Source: Taibaiella sp. KBW10 (GTDB taxonomy: Bacteria; Bacteroidota; Bacteroidia; Chitinophagales; Chitinophagaceae). From it: 33,145 nucleotides of DNA. Below the pieces are notes generated by a model. It worked only from the letters and a program-made list of their open reading frames with translations, was not told where the DNA came from and made no database searches. How positions within the stretch are numbered: position 1 is the first letter of the stretch; each line of letters starts with the position of its first letter. Of the stretch, positions 1-8,091 are shown one piece after another. Both the position numbers and the translations under genes were made by a program. The stretch covers positions 110,696 through 143,840 of the forward strand of contig NZ_QAJI01000006.1 in assembly GCF_003852495.1 (NCBI RefSeq), given 5' to 3'.

Positions 1-32
1 GGAGCCTATTCTTTTATATCTTTTACGGAAAA

Positions 33-239
33 TTAGAAATCTTGTTTGGCTACTTTATCTTTAATCGCCTGTAAAGCTTTCGCTTCACCTAAGATAGCAC
101 TCATTTTATTTCCTTTACCATCATCACCTTTAGCAATATAACCGCCTCTTGAAGTTTTAGAAACTACTGCGTTGTGCATTGGTACGTTTTTCTCTTTAGT
201 TTTTAAGCAATAAGCTGTAATGAATTTTGAAGTATCCAT
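33..239 (-). CDS. Small protein resembling a degenerate DUF5679-type zinc ribbon
   Basis: A 68-aa cytoplasmic protein with an ATG start and no signal peptide or membrane segment. The core (residues about 7-52: AYCLKTKEK, then a basic middle, then KGDDGKGNKMSAILG) lines up from memory with small DUF5679-type zinc ribbons of the form YCxKCxxK...GxCPxCGTKxxxILG. Here only the first cysteine of the usual four remains; the others are replaced by Thr, Asp and Gly, so metal binding is unlikely. The C-terminal tail (about 53-68) is a short charged helix. Function is unknown. It stands alone, downstream of chrA on the same strand, with a TAnnTTTG element about 35 nt upstream of its ATG. Confidence is high that it is a gene and moderate for the family resemblance. 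Confidence 0.7.
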   Translation of the reverse strand: MDTSKFITAYCLKTKEKNVPMHNAVVSKTSRGGYIAKGDDGKGNKMSAILGEAKALQAIKDKVAKQDF

Positions 240-272
240 ACTGGTTTGTTTTTTATATTAATTAATTCAAGG

Positions 273-280
273 CAAATGTA
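273..280 (-). promoter_or_regulatory. Bacteroidota -7 element (TACATTTG) for the small DUF5679-like gene
   Basis: On the minus strand this reads TACATTTG, matching TAnnTTTG, about 35 nt upstream of the ATG at 239. A TTG lies upstream, but its 15-nt spacing is shorter than the usual 19, so only the -7 box is called. Confidence 0.4.
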
Positions 281-344
281 ACCTATTTTCATATACAATG
301 CTACAAATCAAGGCAAAACACAGGCACTTAACAAAATTTTTGAA

Positions 345-1625
345 CTAACCCCAAAAATACCCTAAGATCAGGGCTGCCGCTACTAAGACCGGGGGAGGGA
401 GTTTGGTATATCGCAGCGCACAATAAGTACCTGCTAAAACCAGTATACTCAACAGATCTATGTTATGTATCCAGGAAAAACGGAAAAGATTGTTTTTGCT
501 GATATGTAAGATATCCATAGAAAATAAAATACCTGATGCCCAGACGATACCTACGATCATCGCGTTGATTCCTTCGAGTGCCCGGTAGATAATGGCATGT
601 TGTTTTAAGTTCTGGTAAATAGGGTAGAAGAATAGTAATAACAAAGTGCTGGGTAGAAAAACAGCAGTTATCGAGATCAGTCCGCCTAATATTTGCCAGC
701 CCGCTCCAAAATTATTCATAGACATCCCACCTACATAAGCACATACGGCAAATACTGGTCCCGGTATGGCCTGTACCATACCAAAACCGGTAATCAGCTC
801 GGAGGAGCTCAGGAATGGCGTTTTTCCGATAGACAAGGGTCTTGTTACAAACTGGAAGAACATCATGGGTAGTAAGGCTTGTCCGCCCCCATATACCAGG
901 CTTCCGAAACGATAGAAGTTTTCCGATAGGTTAAAGATTCTGCGGAATTCCCAATTACTGAGCCGGGCTACCTCACTAAGCGCTCCGACTAAAATAAATA
1001 CGGCAATATAAATCCTGATATTGATCCATTTCAGCTTTTTACGAGGCTCTGTTTTTTCCGGAATACGCTTATTACTTAAATTAGTAATCAGCCCGGAAAG
1101 CACAAACATGATCGGAATAATCCAGGGATTGTGAAAGGTAAGCGTTAAGAGGGCACAAACGATCATGATGATCCAGGTTGCCAGATTCGTCACCGATTTC
1201 TCCATCATTTTCAGCGCTGCATACACCACAAAGCCAATTGTCATGGGATGTATATAATGAAATACGGTGGTCTTGATCGATTGTATATTCAGATACGTAA
1301 TCAGAAACGAAAATGCACCCATCAGGATGGCAGCCGGAAGCACCCATATCAATAAGGTCATGATCGCTAAGGTAGGGCCACCCCTTTTGTAGCCGATCAG
1401 CATGATGGTTTGGGTAGAGGAGGGACCCGGAAGCATTTGACTGAAGGCATTAAGCTCCAGTAGCTCCTCTTCTGTAATGTCTTTTCTACGCTCTACAAAG
1501 ATGCGCAACATCATGCCTAAGTGTCCCTGAGGGCCACCAAATGCAGCAATCGTATATAACAATACAGCCTTTAAAAAGTCGATATGTCGGTAAAGTTTTG
1601 ACAAAAAAGAGATATAGAAGGGCAA
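345..1625 (-). CDS. chrA: Chromate transporter, long-chain CHR family (ChrA-like)
   Basis: A polytopic inner-membrane protein of 426 aa with two homologous CHR halves (about 17-190 and 225-426), the usual length of fused long-chain ChrA proteins. The first half carries AAFGGPQGHLGMM and the MLPGPSSTQT motif; the second carries FGSLVYGGGQALLPMMF and GFGMVQAIPGPVF, the same two signatures again. Characterised relatives export chromate, but many family members have no proven substrate. The start is odd: the first codon is TTG, no in-frame ATG lies upstream, and the first internal Met falls after the first conserved motif. A rho-independent terminator ends about 6 nt upstream of this TTG, so transcription must read through it or begin right at the gene. 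The family call is secure; the start is not. Confidence 0.9.
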   Translation of the reverse strand: MPFYISFLSKLYRHIDFLKAVLLYTIAAFGGPQGHLGMMLRIFVERRKDITEEELLELNAFSQMLPGPSSTQTIMLIGYKRGGPTLAIMTLLIWVLPAAILMGAFSFLITYLNIQSIKTTVFHYIHPMTIGFVVYAALKMMEKSVTNLATWIIMIVCALLTLTFHNPWIIPIMFVLSGLITNLSNKRIPEKTEPRKKLKWINIRIYIAVFILVGALSEVARLSNWEFRRIFNLSENFYRFGSLVYGGGQALLPMMFFQFVTRPLSIGKTPFLSSSELITGFGMVQAIPGPVFAVCAYVGGMSMNNFGAGWQILGGLISITAVFLPSTLLLLFFYPIYQNLKQHAIIYRALEGINAMIVGIVWASGILFSMDILHISKNNLFRFSWIHNIDLLSILVLAGTYCALRYTKLPPPVLVAAALILGYFWG

Positions 1626-1630
1626 AATAT

Positions 1631-1660
1631 AAAAAAAGCGAAACTTAGAAAAAGTTTCGC
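1631..1660 (-). terminator. Intrinsic terminator behind the PorT-like gene, abutting the chrA start
   Basis: Perfect 9-bp stem (GCGAAACTT / AAGTTTCGC, 1638-1646 with 1652-1660) and a 5-nt loop, followed on the minus strand by seven T residues (1631-1637). It lies 25 nt downstream of the barrel gene stop at 1685, so it terminates that gene. The T-tract ends 5 nt before the chrA TTG codon. Confidence 0.8.
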
Positions 1661-1684
1661 AGGGTAATTTTTGAAATTTGTTTT

Positions 1685-2398
1685 CTACAGTCCGCTAATA
1701 CATAAGCCAAATGACATAGGCCTGATGTCTTCGGGACCGGCACCTGTATTAAATAAAGGTGTTACGGTATATTGGGCAAACAAGCTGAAATTACCATAAC
1801 CGATTCTTACGGTCGGTGTAAGGCGCCAGGTTTGCAAATAACGTTTGGTATTTGTTTTTTCGGTTACAAACTTTCCTTCGATAGATTCGCGCTCTTTGTA
1901 GTGCGCACCGCCGATACCGTTAAAGCCTATTTTGGCACCAATGGCAAATTTAAAACCGGTATTTCTATTGTGCTTATTCGCGAAATAACGCAACTCTAAA
2001 GGTGCTTCCACATAAGTGGTATTGAATTTTTGCCCCTTAAAGATAGTTTTATCGGTATTGGTAAAGGTTACCCCACCCGTACGGCCGTTTAATACTGCAC
2101 GCTGGTTTTGGAAATAAATATTATTAGCAGTAAAGCCCAAACCGGCACCAAAACTAAAATTGGATTTTTTGATTGGAAAATCATAGCATAAATAAGCACT
2201 GATCCCTCTGCCTACACCTCCGGTATTTACGGAATCCGGAGCGCCTGCCCAGCGGTCATGAGATAATTGGATCATAACATGATCTCTGGAAGGTTTGCTG
2301 ACAACCTTCTTAGCGGTACCATCCGCTTCTTTATCCTGTGCCGATGCTGTTCCCAAGCCCAATATACCCAACATTACAATGCCGAAGATTTTCTTCAT
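1685..2398 (-). CDS. PorT-like outer membrane beta-barrel protein
   Basis: A 237-aa protein with a clear signal peptide (Lys-Lys, hydrophobic core, cleavage after about ASA-Q21). The rest alternates hydrophobic and polar residues and has repeated aromatic-ended strands, such as YVEAPLELRYFANK followed by FKFAIGAKIGFNG, typical of Bacteroidota barrels of the PorT/OMP_b-brl group. That places it in the outer membrane. There is no plug, no OmpA domain and no T9SS sorting domain. It is transcribed alone: divergent from the dipeptide epimerase and closed by a strong terminator. The exact function is unknown, and the PorT name applies only at the fold level. Confidence 0.8.
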   Translation of the reverse strand: MKKIFGIVMLGILGLGTASAQDKEADGTAKKVVSKPSRDHVMIQLSHDRWAGAPDSVNTGGVGRGISAYLCYDFPIKKSNFSFGAGLGFTANNIYFQNQRAVLNGRTGGVTFTNTDKTIFKGQKFNTTYVEAPLELRYFANKHNRNTGFKFAIGAKIGFNGIGGAHYKERESIEGKFVTEKTNTKRYLQTWRLTPTVRIGYGNFSLFAQYTVTPLFNTGAGPEDIRPMSFGLCISGL

Positions 2399-2429
2399 AG
2401 CTATTTTATATTTTTATTTTAAAAGTGTA

Positions 2430-2437
2430 CAAAGATA
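2430..2437 (-). promoter_or_regulatory. -7 element TATCTTTG for the PorT-like gene
   Basis: Minus-strand TATCTTTG fits TAnnTTTG, about 31 nt from the ATG at 2398. No good TTTG box was found 19 nt upstream. It lies back to back with the plus-strand element at 2453. Confidence 0.45.
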
Positions 2438-2452
2438 GGTGATTAACTTTGC

Positions 2453-2460
2453 TATTTTTG
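2453..2460 (+). promoter_or_regulatory. -7 element TATTTTTG for the dipeptide epimerase
   Basis: TATTTTTG fits TAnnTTTG, 36 nt before the ATG at 2497. The -33 box is not clear. The two divergent genes share this short intergenic region. Confidence 0.45.
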
Positions 2461-2496
2461 CCTATTATTTAATTTTTTAGACTTTAAAGCCCATAT

Positions 2497-3513
2497 ATGC
2501 TGCAACTAACCTATCAACGTCATAGTTTCCCTTTTCAGTATCCGTTTCAAATATCAAAAGGAATAAAAACCCATCAGGAGAGCCTCACGATCACCTTGGG
2601 TATTGCGGCACTCAAAGGCTATGGAGAAGCGACTGCGATTACCTACCACGGGGTGACGGTTGAAGGCATGGTTGCTTTGCTGGAGGCCAAGCGCATGATG
2701 ATTGCGCAATATACACTGACGACACCCGATCGCTTCTGGCACTTTTTACACCACCTTATCCCCGGCGAACACTTCTTAACCTCGGCTTTGGATATGGCTG
2801 CCTGGGATTTGTATGGGCAGATGCGCCGGATGCCGGTTTATAAACTTTTAGGATTGGCGTGGCAAAATGTTCCCCTAACTGATTATACAATCGGGATAAC
2901 GACTCCGGCCGAAGCTGCGGATCGGATCAAGGCCCATCCCTGGCCGGTTTATAAATTGAAGTTGGGTTCACGACAGGATATGGAAGTAATCAGAGCCGTA
3001 AGGGCAGCGACAGATGCGGTTATTCGTATTGACGCCAATGAAGGCTGGAATGTAGAGGATGCTAAAGCATTGCTCCCGGAATTACAGCAGATTGGTGTGG
3101 AACTGATCGAACAGCCCTTGGATAAGGCCGATCTGGAAGGCATGAAGGTTTTAAAAGAGCTCACCCATATCCCTATTATTGCCGACGAGGCCTGTCAGGG
3201 CGAAAAAGACCTGGTGATCTGTGCCGACCTTTATGATGGGATCAATATCAAATTGTCTAAATGTTCGGGGATTACACCGGCTTTGGAACTAATCAAAAAG
3301 GCAAAAGCATCCGGATTGAAAATCATGCTGGGCAGTATGAATGAAGGGATTGTGGGGGCTTCTGCATTAAGTCATTTACTGCCCTTGGCCGATTATGCCG
3401 ATATTGATGGCCCTTTGCTGTCTGAAGATACAACGGGTATGACCGGGATTCGTTATGAAAATGGCCATATCCTGCAACCTCAGGGCACGGGATTTGGCTT
3501 AAAGCCGGCATAA
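2497..3513 (+). CDS. Dipeptide epimerase (L-Ala-D/L-Glu epimerase-like), enolase superfamily
   Basis: A 338-aa cytoplasmic enzyme of the muconate-lactonizing subgroup. It carries the KxK base motif at K153/K155, Mg-ligand acidic residues at D179 (RIDANEGW), E205 (EQPL) and D230 (ADEA), and the opposite catalytic lysine in IKLSK (K252 or K255). A DxD pair at D302/D304 (DIDGPLL), together with MLGSMNEG, is typical of L-Ala-D/L-Glu epimerases, which interconvert the alpha-carbon of dipeptides during murein peptide recycling. These features argue against the related o-succinylbenzoate synthase MenC. Exact dipeptide specificity cannot be read from sequence. It is followed after 159 nt by a methyltransferase on the same strand. 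Confidence 0.9.
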   Translation: MLQLTYQRHSFPFQYPFQISKGIKTHQESLTITLGIAALKGYGEATAITYHGVTVEGMVALLEAKRMMIAQYTLTTPDRFWHFLHHLIPGEHFLTSALDMAAWDLYGQMRRMPVYKLLGLAWQNVPLTDYTIGITTPAEAADRIKAHPWPVYKLKLGSRQDMEVIRAVRAATDAVIRIDANEGWNVEDAKALLPELQQIGVELIEQPLDKADLEGMKVLKELTHIPIIADEACQGEKDLVICADLYDGINIKLSKCSGITPALELIKKAKASGLKIMLGSMNEGIVGASALSHLLPLADYADIDGPLLSEDTTGMTGIRYENGHILQPQGTGFGLKPA

Positions 3514-3598
3514 GTATTACCCTCCGGGCTTTTGATGTGTGGTATGGAAAGGATTCATTTAAGAAGAAATTATCTTTAGATGATCTGAACACTGTTCT

Positions 3599-3676
3599 AT
3601 GATTTACGACCCACTTATGGTAGCGCAGTTTGAGGTATTCATTGCTTCTAAGAATCACCTTAAGGAGCAACAATGA
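3599..3676 (+). CDS. Candidate 25-aa small ORF overlapping the methyltransferase start
   Basis: An ATG at 3599 opens 25 codons (beginning MIYDPLMVAQFEV, ending KEQQ). Its TGA overlaps the ATG at 3673 in an ATGA junction, the usual layout for translational coupling. AAGGAG lies at 3662-3667, inside this ORF and just before the methyltransferase ATG. I recognise no family. It could be a coupled leader peptide, the remnant of a gene lost between the epimerase and the methyltransferase, or chance. Confidence 0.25.
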   Translation: MIYDPLMVAQFEVFIASKNHLKEQQ

Positions 3677-4437
3677 CTGCGGGTGTCAACCTGTTAAACC
3701 CTTCTATAATGAATAATATATATGAACCGGACTATGTGAAAAAGTTGTTCGATCAGATGTCGGGCTCCTATGAACGAATGAACTATGTTACCTCCTTTGG
3801 TTATTCTATAAGGTGGCGAAAGCAAATGCTTCAAAAACTGGGGCAGTCCGATCAGCCCCTAAAAGTGCTCGATCTGCTCTCCGGATTGGGTGAAAACTGG
3901 GTGTATCTGAAGCAACATTTCCCCAATGCACACTTTTTTGCGCTGGATTTTTCTGAAGGAATGATGGCGCGTGCACAGCGAAAAGCACAAAAAGTATTTA
4001 AGGGAAACCTGAACCATTACTGTGAAGATGTATTGTACAACGAACTGCCCGATGCTCATTTTGATATCATTTCCTGTGCTTTCGGACTAAAGACATTTAA
4101 CCCCGAACAGTTGCACATACTCGCCGGGCAAATAAACCGGCTGCTGAAACCAGGTGGAAAATTCTGTTTCATCGAAGTATCTAAACCCACTCCGTCTCTA
4201 TTACAGGCAGGGTATCGATTTTATTTGGGGAAGATGATCCCCGTAATCGGGAAACTGTTTTTAGGCAATCCAGATGATTACAAAATGCTATGGATTTATA
4301 CCCGGCAGTTTGAGAACAGTAAACAAGTTAAGGAAATCTTTACACGACAAGGCCTGGAGGTTAATTATGACCAATATTTATTTGGCTGTGCCACCGGGAT
4401 CAGTGGGGTAAAGACCAAAGGACAGGTACTCCTGTAA
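3673..4437 (+). CDS. UbiE/MenG-like class I SAM-dependent methyltransferase
   Basis: A 254-aa soluble protein with a Rossmann-type methyltransferase core. Motif I is VLDLLSGLGEN, the acidic post-I residue is in FALDFSEGMM, motif II is FDIISCAFGLKTF, and motif III is LLKPGGKFCFIEVS. The segment before motif I (FDQMSGSYERMN) and the FYLGKMIPVIGKLFLG region resemble UbiE/MenG quinone methyltransferases. The glycine-rich loop departs from the usual DVATGTGD, so a substrate other than demethylmenaquinone is quite possible. The ATG at 3673 overlaps a small ORF; an in-frame ATG at 3709 is an alternative start that fits family length just as well. It converges on the oligopeptide-binding gene across only 54 nt. 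Confidence 0.82.
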   Translation: MTAGVNLLNPSIMNNIYEPDYVKKLFDQMSGSYERMNYVTSFGYSIRWRKQMLQKLGQSDQPLKVLDLLSGLGENWVYLKQHFPNAHFFALDFSEGMMARAQRKAQKVFKGNLNHYCEDVLYNELPDAHFDIISCAFGLKTFNPEQLHILAGQINRLLKPGGKFCFIEVSKPTPSLLQAGYRFYLGKMIPVIGKLFLGNPDDYKMLWIYTRQFENSKQVKEIFTRQGLEVNYDQYLFGCATGISGVKTKGQVLL

Positions 4438-4491
4438 AATACAGGATACATCGACTAAATATTAATTCAAATAAGCATATTTAATCCCAGG

Positions 4492-6144
4492 TTATTTCCC
4501 GATTTTTACCCTTCTCAGATCTATAATATTGAGTGGGTTTTCGGAGAAGCCGCTGATATTATTTTGGGTAAAATGCAGCATTTCATCATAGAATAAAGGC
4601 ACGACTGGTGCCTGGCTGCTGATCAGGCTATCCATCTGTGCATAGATACGGAAGCGCTCCGGGTCGTTTACAGATTTTAGGCTGCGCTCATACATCTGAT
4701 CAAAATCAGGACTGTTGAATCGGGTGTAATTGGGCGGCGCCGGAAGCTTGCTGTAAAAAAAAGCCAGATAGGTCTCCGCATCAGGATAGTCTGCAATCCA
4801 TTGTGCTTTAAAAAATGGGGCTTGTGAGCGGCTCATTTCCTGGCGCAATAAACCGGGTTGCATGACTTGTACCTTTGTGGGAATCCCGATATCATTCAAT
4901 TGTGTCGCCACGAAATTACAAACATCCACATTAGCCTCAGGAGATTGGAGTATAACAGGGCTTAATCCTTTCCCATTGGGGTAGCCCGCTTCGGCCAGCA
5001 GTTGTAACGCCTTTGCCGGATTATAATCGTAAGGAGTTGCAAGCCGCTGCTCCGTGCCCGGCATCCCTTTAGGGATAAAGCCTGTCGTGGCCGGTATGCC
5101 CACACCGTTGCGGAAATAGGTGACAATTTTATTGCGGTCAATCGCGTGATTAATAGCAAGCCTTACTTTGCGGTCCAGCATGGCACTACCCTTGGTTTTA
5201 GCGCTGTTAGGATCTACTAATATACCCAGGTATTCCGTGTTGAGATACACCATTTTATTCAGTTGTATCTTGTTTTGGAAATCGGGTTTTAGAGTACCTT
5301 TCTTCGTAAGTACCAGATCCTTAAAAGAGCCATCCAGCCCATTGACAAAATCCAGTTTCTTTTGTAGGAATAATAAAAATTCAGTGGCTTTCGTGTCATT
5401 GAAACTCACTTGAACGGCATCCAGATAGGGCAACCTTTTACCGGCAGTATCAGACTCCCAGTAATTTGGGTTCTTATGCAAAACCAGCGTATTGCCTTCA
5501 TCCCAATAGGTAAATTGAAAGGGGCCGGTACCACAGGGATGGCTTCTGAAATCCTTACCCCATTTTTGTACTACCTCTCTAGGCACGACAGAACAATAAG
5601 GCATGCTTAAGATTTCAGGTAGCGGACGAAAAGGCTCTTTCAAGTGAATGACAAAGGTGCTGTCATTGATTGCTTCAAAAGGTTTATGGGCGCGCACCCG
5701 ATCATTAAAGATCCAGGCGCCGGAAGAGGCGGTGGCCGGATCGATCAGCCGGTCGAAGCTATATTGTACATCTGCGGCCGTCATGCGGCGGCCTTTTCCA
5801 TTAGGGAAAGCATCATTGTCGTGAAAAAAGACATTGGTGTGCAAGTAAAAGGTGTACTGTAAACCATCAGGGGAAATCTCCCATTGTTTCGCCAAAGAAG
5901 GGACTACTTTGAGGTCCGGGGCGACTTCGGTAAGGGTACTAAAGATGAAATGCACCCCCCACATGATACTCAGGTTTTTGGCAAAAGCAGGATCCAGCGT
6001 TTCTAAGCCCTGCGCCTGGTTATAACGGAAGACCATTTTGCGCTCCCCGGCTTTCTGAGTACAAGAACCCAGTAAGGTGAGGCATAATAAGAAAACAATT
6101 GAGTTGCGTAGCACAGAGGGGGTTTGTTTGAACAGTAAATGCAA
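4492..6144 (-). CDS. Peptide ABC transporter substrate-binding lipoprotein (SBP family 5, OppA/DppA-like)
   Basis: A 550-aa exported lipoprotein. A hydrophobic signal ends in the lipobox LGSC, with C28 as the lipidated residue. The mature part has family-5 signatures: LDPAFAKN near the N-terminus, LAKQWEISPDGLQYTFYL, and a middle section with AINHAIDRNKIV. Relatives bind oligopeptides or nickel for an ABC importer, but no permease or ATPase gene is nearby, so it is either an orphan or uses transporters encoded elsewhere. The first codon is TTG, one base after the TAA of the preceding gene, with GGAG just upstream. A GTG at codon 11 would still leave a short lipoprotein signal. The juxtaposition implies one operon with the DUF3298-like gene. 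Confidence 0.88.
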   Translation of the reverse strand: MHLLFKQTPSVLRNSIVFLLCLTLLGSCTQKAGERKMVFRYNQAQGLETLDPAFAKNLSIMWGVHFIFSTLTEVAPDLKVVPSLAKQWEISPDGLQYTFYLHTNVFFHDNDAFPNGKGRRMTAADVQYSFDRLIDPATASSGAWIFNDRVRAHKPFEAINDSTFVIHLKEPFRPLPEILSMPYCSVVPREVVQKWGKDFRSHPCGTGPFQFTYWDEGNTLVLHKNPNYWESDTAGKRLPYLDAVQVSFNDTKATEFLLFLQKKLDFVNGLDGSFKDLVLTKKGTLKPDFQNKIQLNKMVYLNTEYLGILVDPNSAKTKGSAMLDRKVRLAINHAIDRNKIVTYFRNGVGIPATTGFIPKGMPGTEQRLATPYDYNPAKALQLLAEAGYPNGKGLSPVILQSPEANVDVCNFVATQLNDIGIPTKVQVMQPGLLRQEMSRSQAPFFKAQWIADYPDAETYLAFFYSKLPAPPNYTRFNSPDFDQMYERSLKSVNDPERFRIYAQMDSLISSQAPVVPLFYDEMLHFTQNNISGFSENPLNIIDLRRVKIGK

Positions 6145-6145
6145 T

Positions 6146-7075
6146 TTATTTCTCCAGGTTTATGGCTTGTGGTCTGCCACCGGCAGGCCGGAAGTTGCCC
6201 TGTACGATACCATTACTGATGACCGCACTGAATTTACCCCAGCTTCCTTCCGCTTCAAAATGATTGCTTCTGAAACTGCCTTGTATCGGAATGGCTTTGC
6301 CCGTTTTTACATTATACAATACACCACTCAGAGTCTTATCCACCACCGGGTCTAGCTGTAGCAGCACGGCATCATTTCCGATCTTGCCGGTGTATAGATT
6401 AGGTAGGCTATTGGTAATCATTTTTTTCATTTTTACATCCGGGTTTAGCCCGAATACCCCAAATCCATAATTGCTCAACAGGTTTTCAACAGGTTGTACC
6501 GGGATATCCAAAACAGCACGGTAAGGTGTGTTTGCCGGGAAGCAGGCTCCGGACTGCATGGAAATAATACCTTGTTTTAAAGTGAAAATACCCAAATTGT
6601 TTTTCAGGCATTTTTTGATCTCTTCCTTGCTTTCCGCAGGTATATATTTCTCTACGGCATCTGCATGCTGGCGCAGGATCATCTTTCTCAGTTCACCCAG
6701 TCCATTGACCGAAAAAAGATCGGTAAGGCTGATCACTTGTCCGGTGGCTGTATTGAAGACCAGGCTTTTTTCGGGTAAGGCCAATGTACTGTCGATTGGC
6801 GTACAGCGCACAGACAAGCAACGATTGTTATTCTGGAGGATAACATAGTCATAAGCGCAGGTCAGGCTATCCTTATGTGGTTCGGCCAGGCTACCCACAG
6901 TTGCCAGCTGCAGGTAATCATTAATCAGTTTGCTGGCTTTCTTAGCTTTTTTATGATAAAATACAGGTACACTGCCATCCTTCATCTTAAGGGTGCTTAC
7001 TTTGAAATAATTGTCCTGTGCACTTAAGTGTAGAAACGAAAGGCTCGCGATAAGGGTAATGAGTATTGCTTTCAT
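6146..7075 (-). CDS. Secreted DUF3298/RsiV-like protein
   Basis: A 309-aa protein with an N-terminal signal peptide (cleavage near LSA-Q20). The central part resembles DUF3298/RsiV C-terminal domains: a segment of FNTATGQVISLTDLF type followed by a helix of charged residues and a late barrel-like strand region. Those domains occur in secreted or membrane-anchored proteins, but here there is no membrane anchor, so it is probably periplasmic. It is the first gene of a two-gene operon with the oligopeptide-binding lipoprotein (1-nt gap), suggesting a shared envelope role that I cannot define. The ATG start at 7075 is well placed before the signal peptide. Confidence 0.72.
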   Translation of the reverse strand: MKAILITLIASLSFLHLSAQDNYFKVSTLKMKDGSVPVFYHKKAKKASKLINDYLQLATVGSLAEPHKDSLTCAYDYVILQNNNRCLSVRCTPIDSTLALPEKSLVFNTATGQVISLTDLFSVNGLGELRKMILRQHADAVEKYIPAESKEEIKKCLKNNLGIFTLKQGIISMQSGACFPANTPYRAVLDIPVQPVENLLSNYGFGVFGLNPDVKMKKMITNSLPNLYTGKIGNDAVLLQLDPVVDKTLSGVLYNVKTGKAIPIQGSFRSNHFEAEGSWGKFSAVISNGIVQGNFRPAGGRPQAINLEK

Positions 7076-7173
7076 GGTTGTTTAATAAAGTATAGAACAG
7101 TTGAGCATAGTATGTCGTATCCGGTTGTATGGTTGTGCTATCAAAAAGGAAGTATTAAAAGACTCCCGCTTTA

Positions 7174-8091
7174 CTATTTATTGGGCAATTGCAATAATAA
7201 TCCGCCATTGCCGCTTTGCACTGTAGGTAGTACGCCATCCCATTTTTGTATCTTCATATATTCAATATAGTTTGGACTAAGAGAGACCTGTTTTCTCCTG
7301 ATTGCTTCTGCTTCTCCTGCCGCCGCAATAACAGCCGCCGCACTATCCGCTCTTGCTGCCGCGATTTTTCGGTCTCCTTCTGCAATAGCTACTTTCGTCT
7401 GGTTTTCCGCAACCTGTACTTCCTGTATGGCCTGCGTTTTGGCTTCGATGCTTTTTTGCAGCGCAGGAGGAGGCACAATATTAGTTCTTAACTGTGAAAT
7501 AGTAAACCATTTAGACACCCTTTTGTTGGCCTCTGCGACAATATCGCTCTCAAACTGTTCCCTTTGATTAAAAATATCGTCTACAGACCATTTATTGGCC
7601 ACATCATTTACCGTACCCACGATGGCGGTCTGTAACCACTGTTGTTCGATGGCTTTTACATCCAGTCTCAGGTTGGAAAACATATCACCAATATCGCCTG
7701 CTTTTAAAGAGTAGTTGAATGAAGGCTTAATCGTGGCGGCAAAGCCTCCTTTAGAGATCACTTGCTGTTCCGGATAGTCAATATGCTGCTGGAAAGTCGG
7801 AAATTCATATAAGCGGCTCACCCAGGTATTGATAATAACCCATCCCGTTTTGTATTCGAACTTGCTGATACCCCTGCTGTCTCCGGTTAAATTTACTTTT
7901 ATCCCTACATGCCCCGCATCCACTCTTTCTAAGGTAAACGGTTGTATAAAGGCTGCGATTATGCCTATTGCCGCAATGCATATGCCCACTAAAATCCTGG
8001 ATTTTGGGCTTCTTTCACTAGATTTATGCTTGCTTTTAATATAAAGAAAGGCGATAAGAAGAGATAAGACAATAAAGAAAATAGTTACCAT
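7174..8091 (-). CDS. SPFH/Band 7 (prohibitin-like) membrane protein
   Basis: A 305-aa protein with two N-terminal hydrophobic segments (about 1-18 and 33-50). An SPFH domain follows (about 52-215), starting at FTLERVDAGHVGIKVNLTG, the usual opening of prohibitin-type domains. Next is an Ala/Glu/Lys-rich coiled-coil (about 215-265, with AEGDRKIAAARADSAAAVIAAAGEAEAIR-type periodicity) and a short tail. Such proteins form large ring or cage assemblies at the inner membrane and influence membrane proteases and microdomains. No NfeD or FtsH partner gene is adjacent. Its ATG overlaps the end of a 59-codon membrane peptide ORF by 7 nt, so translation of the two is likely coupled. Confidence 0.9.
   Translation of the reverse strand: MVTIFFIVLSLLIAFLYIKSKHKSSERSPKSRILVGICIAAIGIIAAFIQPFTLERVDAGHVGIKVNLTGDSRGISKFEYKTGWVIINTWVSRLYEFPTFQQHIDYPEQQVISKGGFAATIKPSFNYSLKAGDIGDMFSNLRLDVKAIEQQWLQTAIVGTVNDVANKWSVDDIFNQREQFESDIVAEANKRVSKWFTISQLRTNIVPPPALQKSIEAKTQAIQEVQVAENQTKVAIAEGDRKIAAARADSAAAVIAAAGEAEAIRRKQVSLSPNYIEYMKIQKWDGVLPTVQSGNGGLLLQLPNK

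Noticed and set aside
1081-1347. Minus-strand 88-codon frame inside chrA
   Set aside because: It is a different reading frame within the strongly supported chrA gene and has no family features.
2497-3513. Possibility that the epimerase is o-succinylbenzoate synthase (MenC)
   Set aside because: The DxD motif and MLGSMNEG point to dipeptide epimerases, and no other men genes are nearby.
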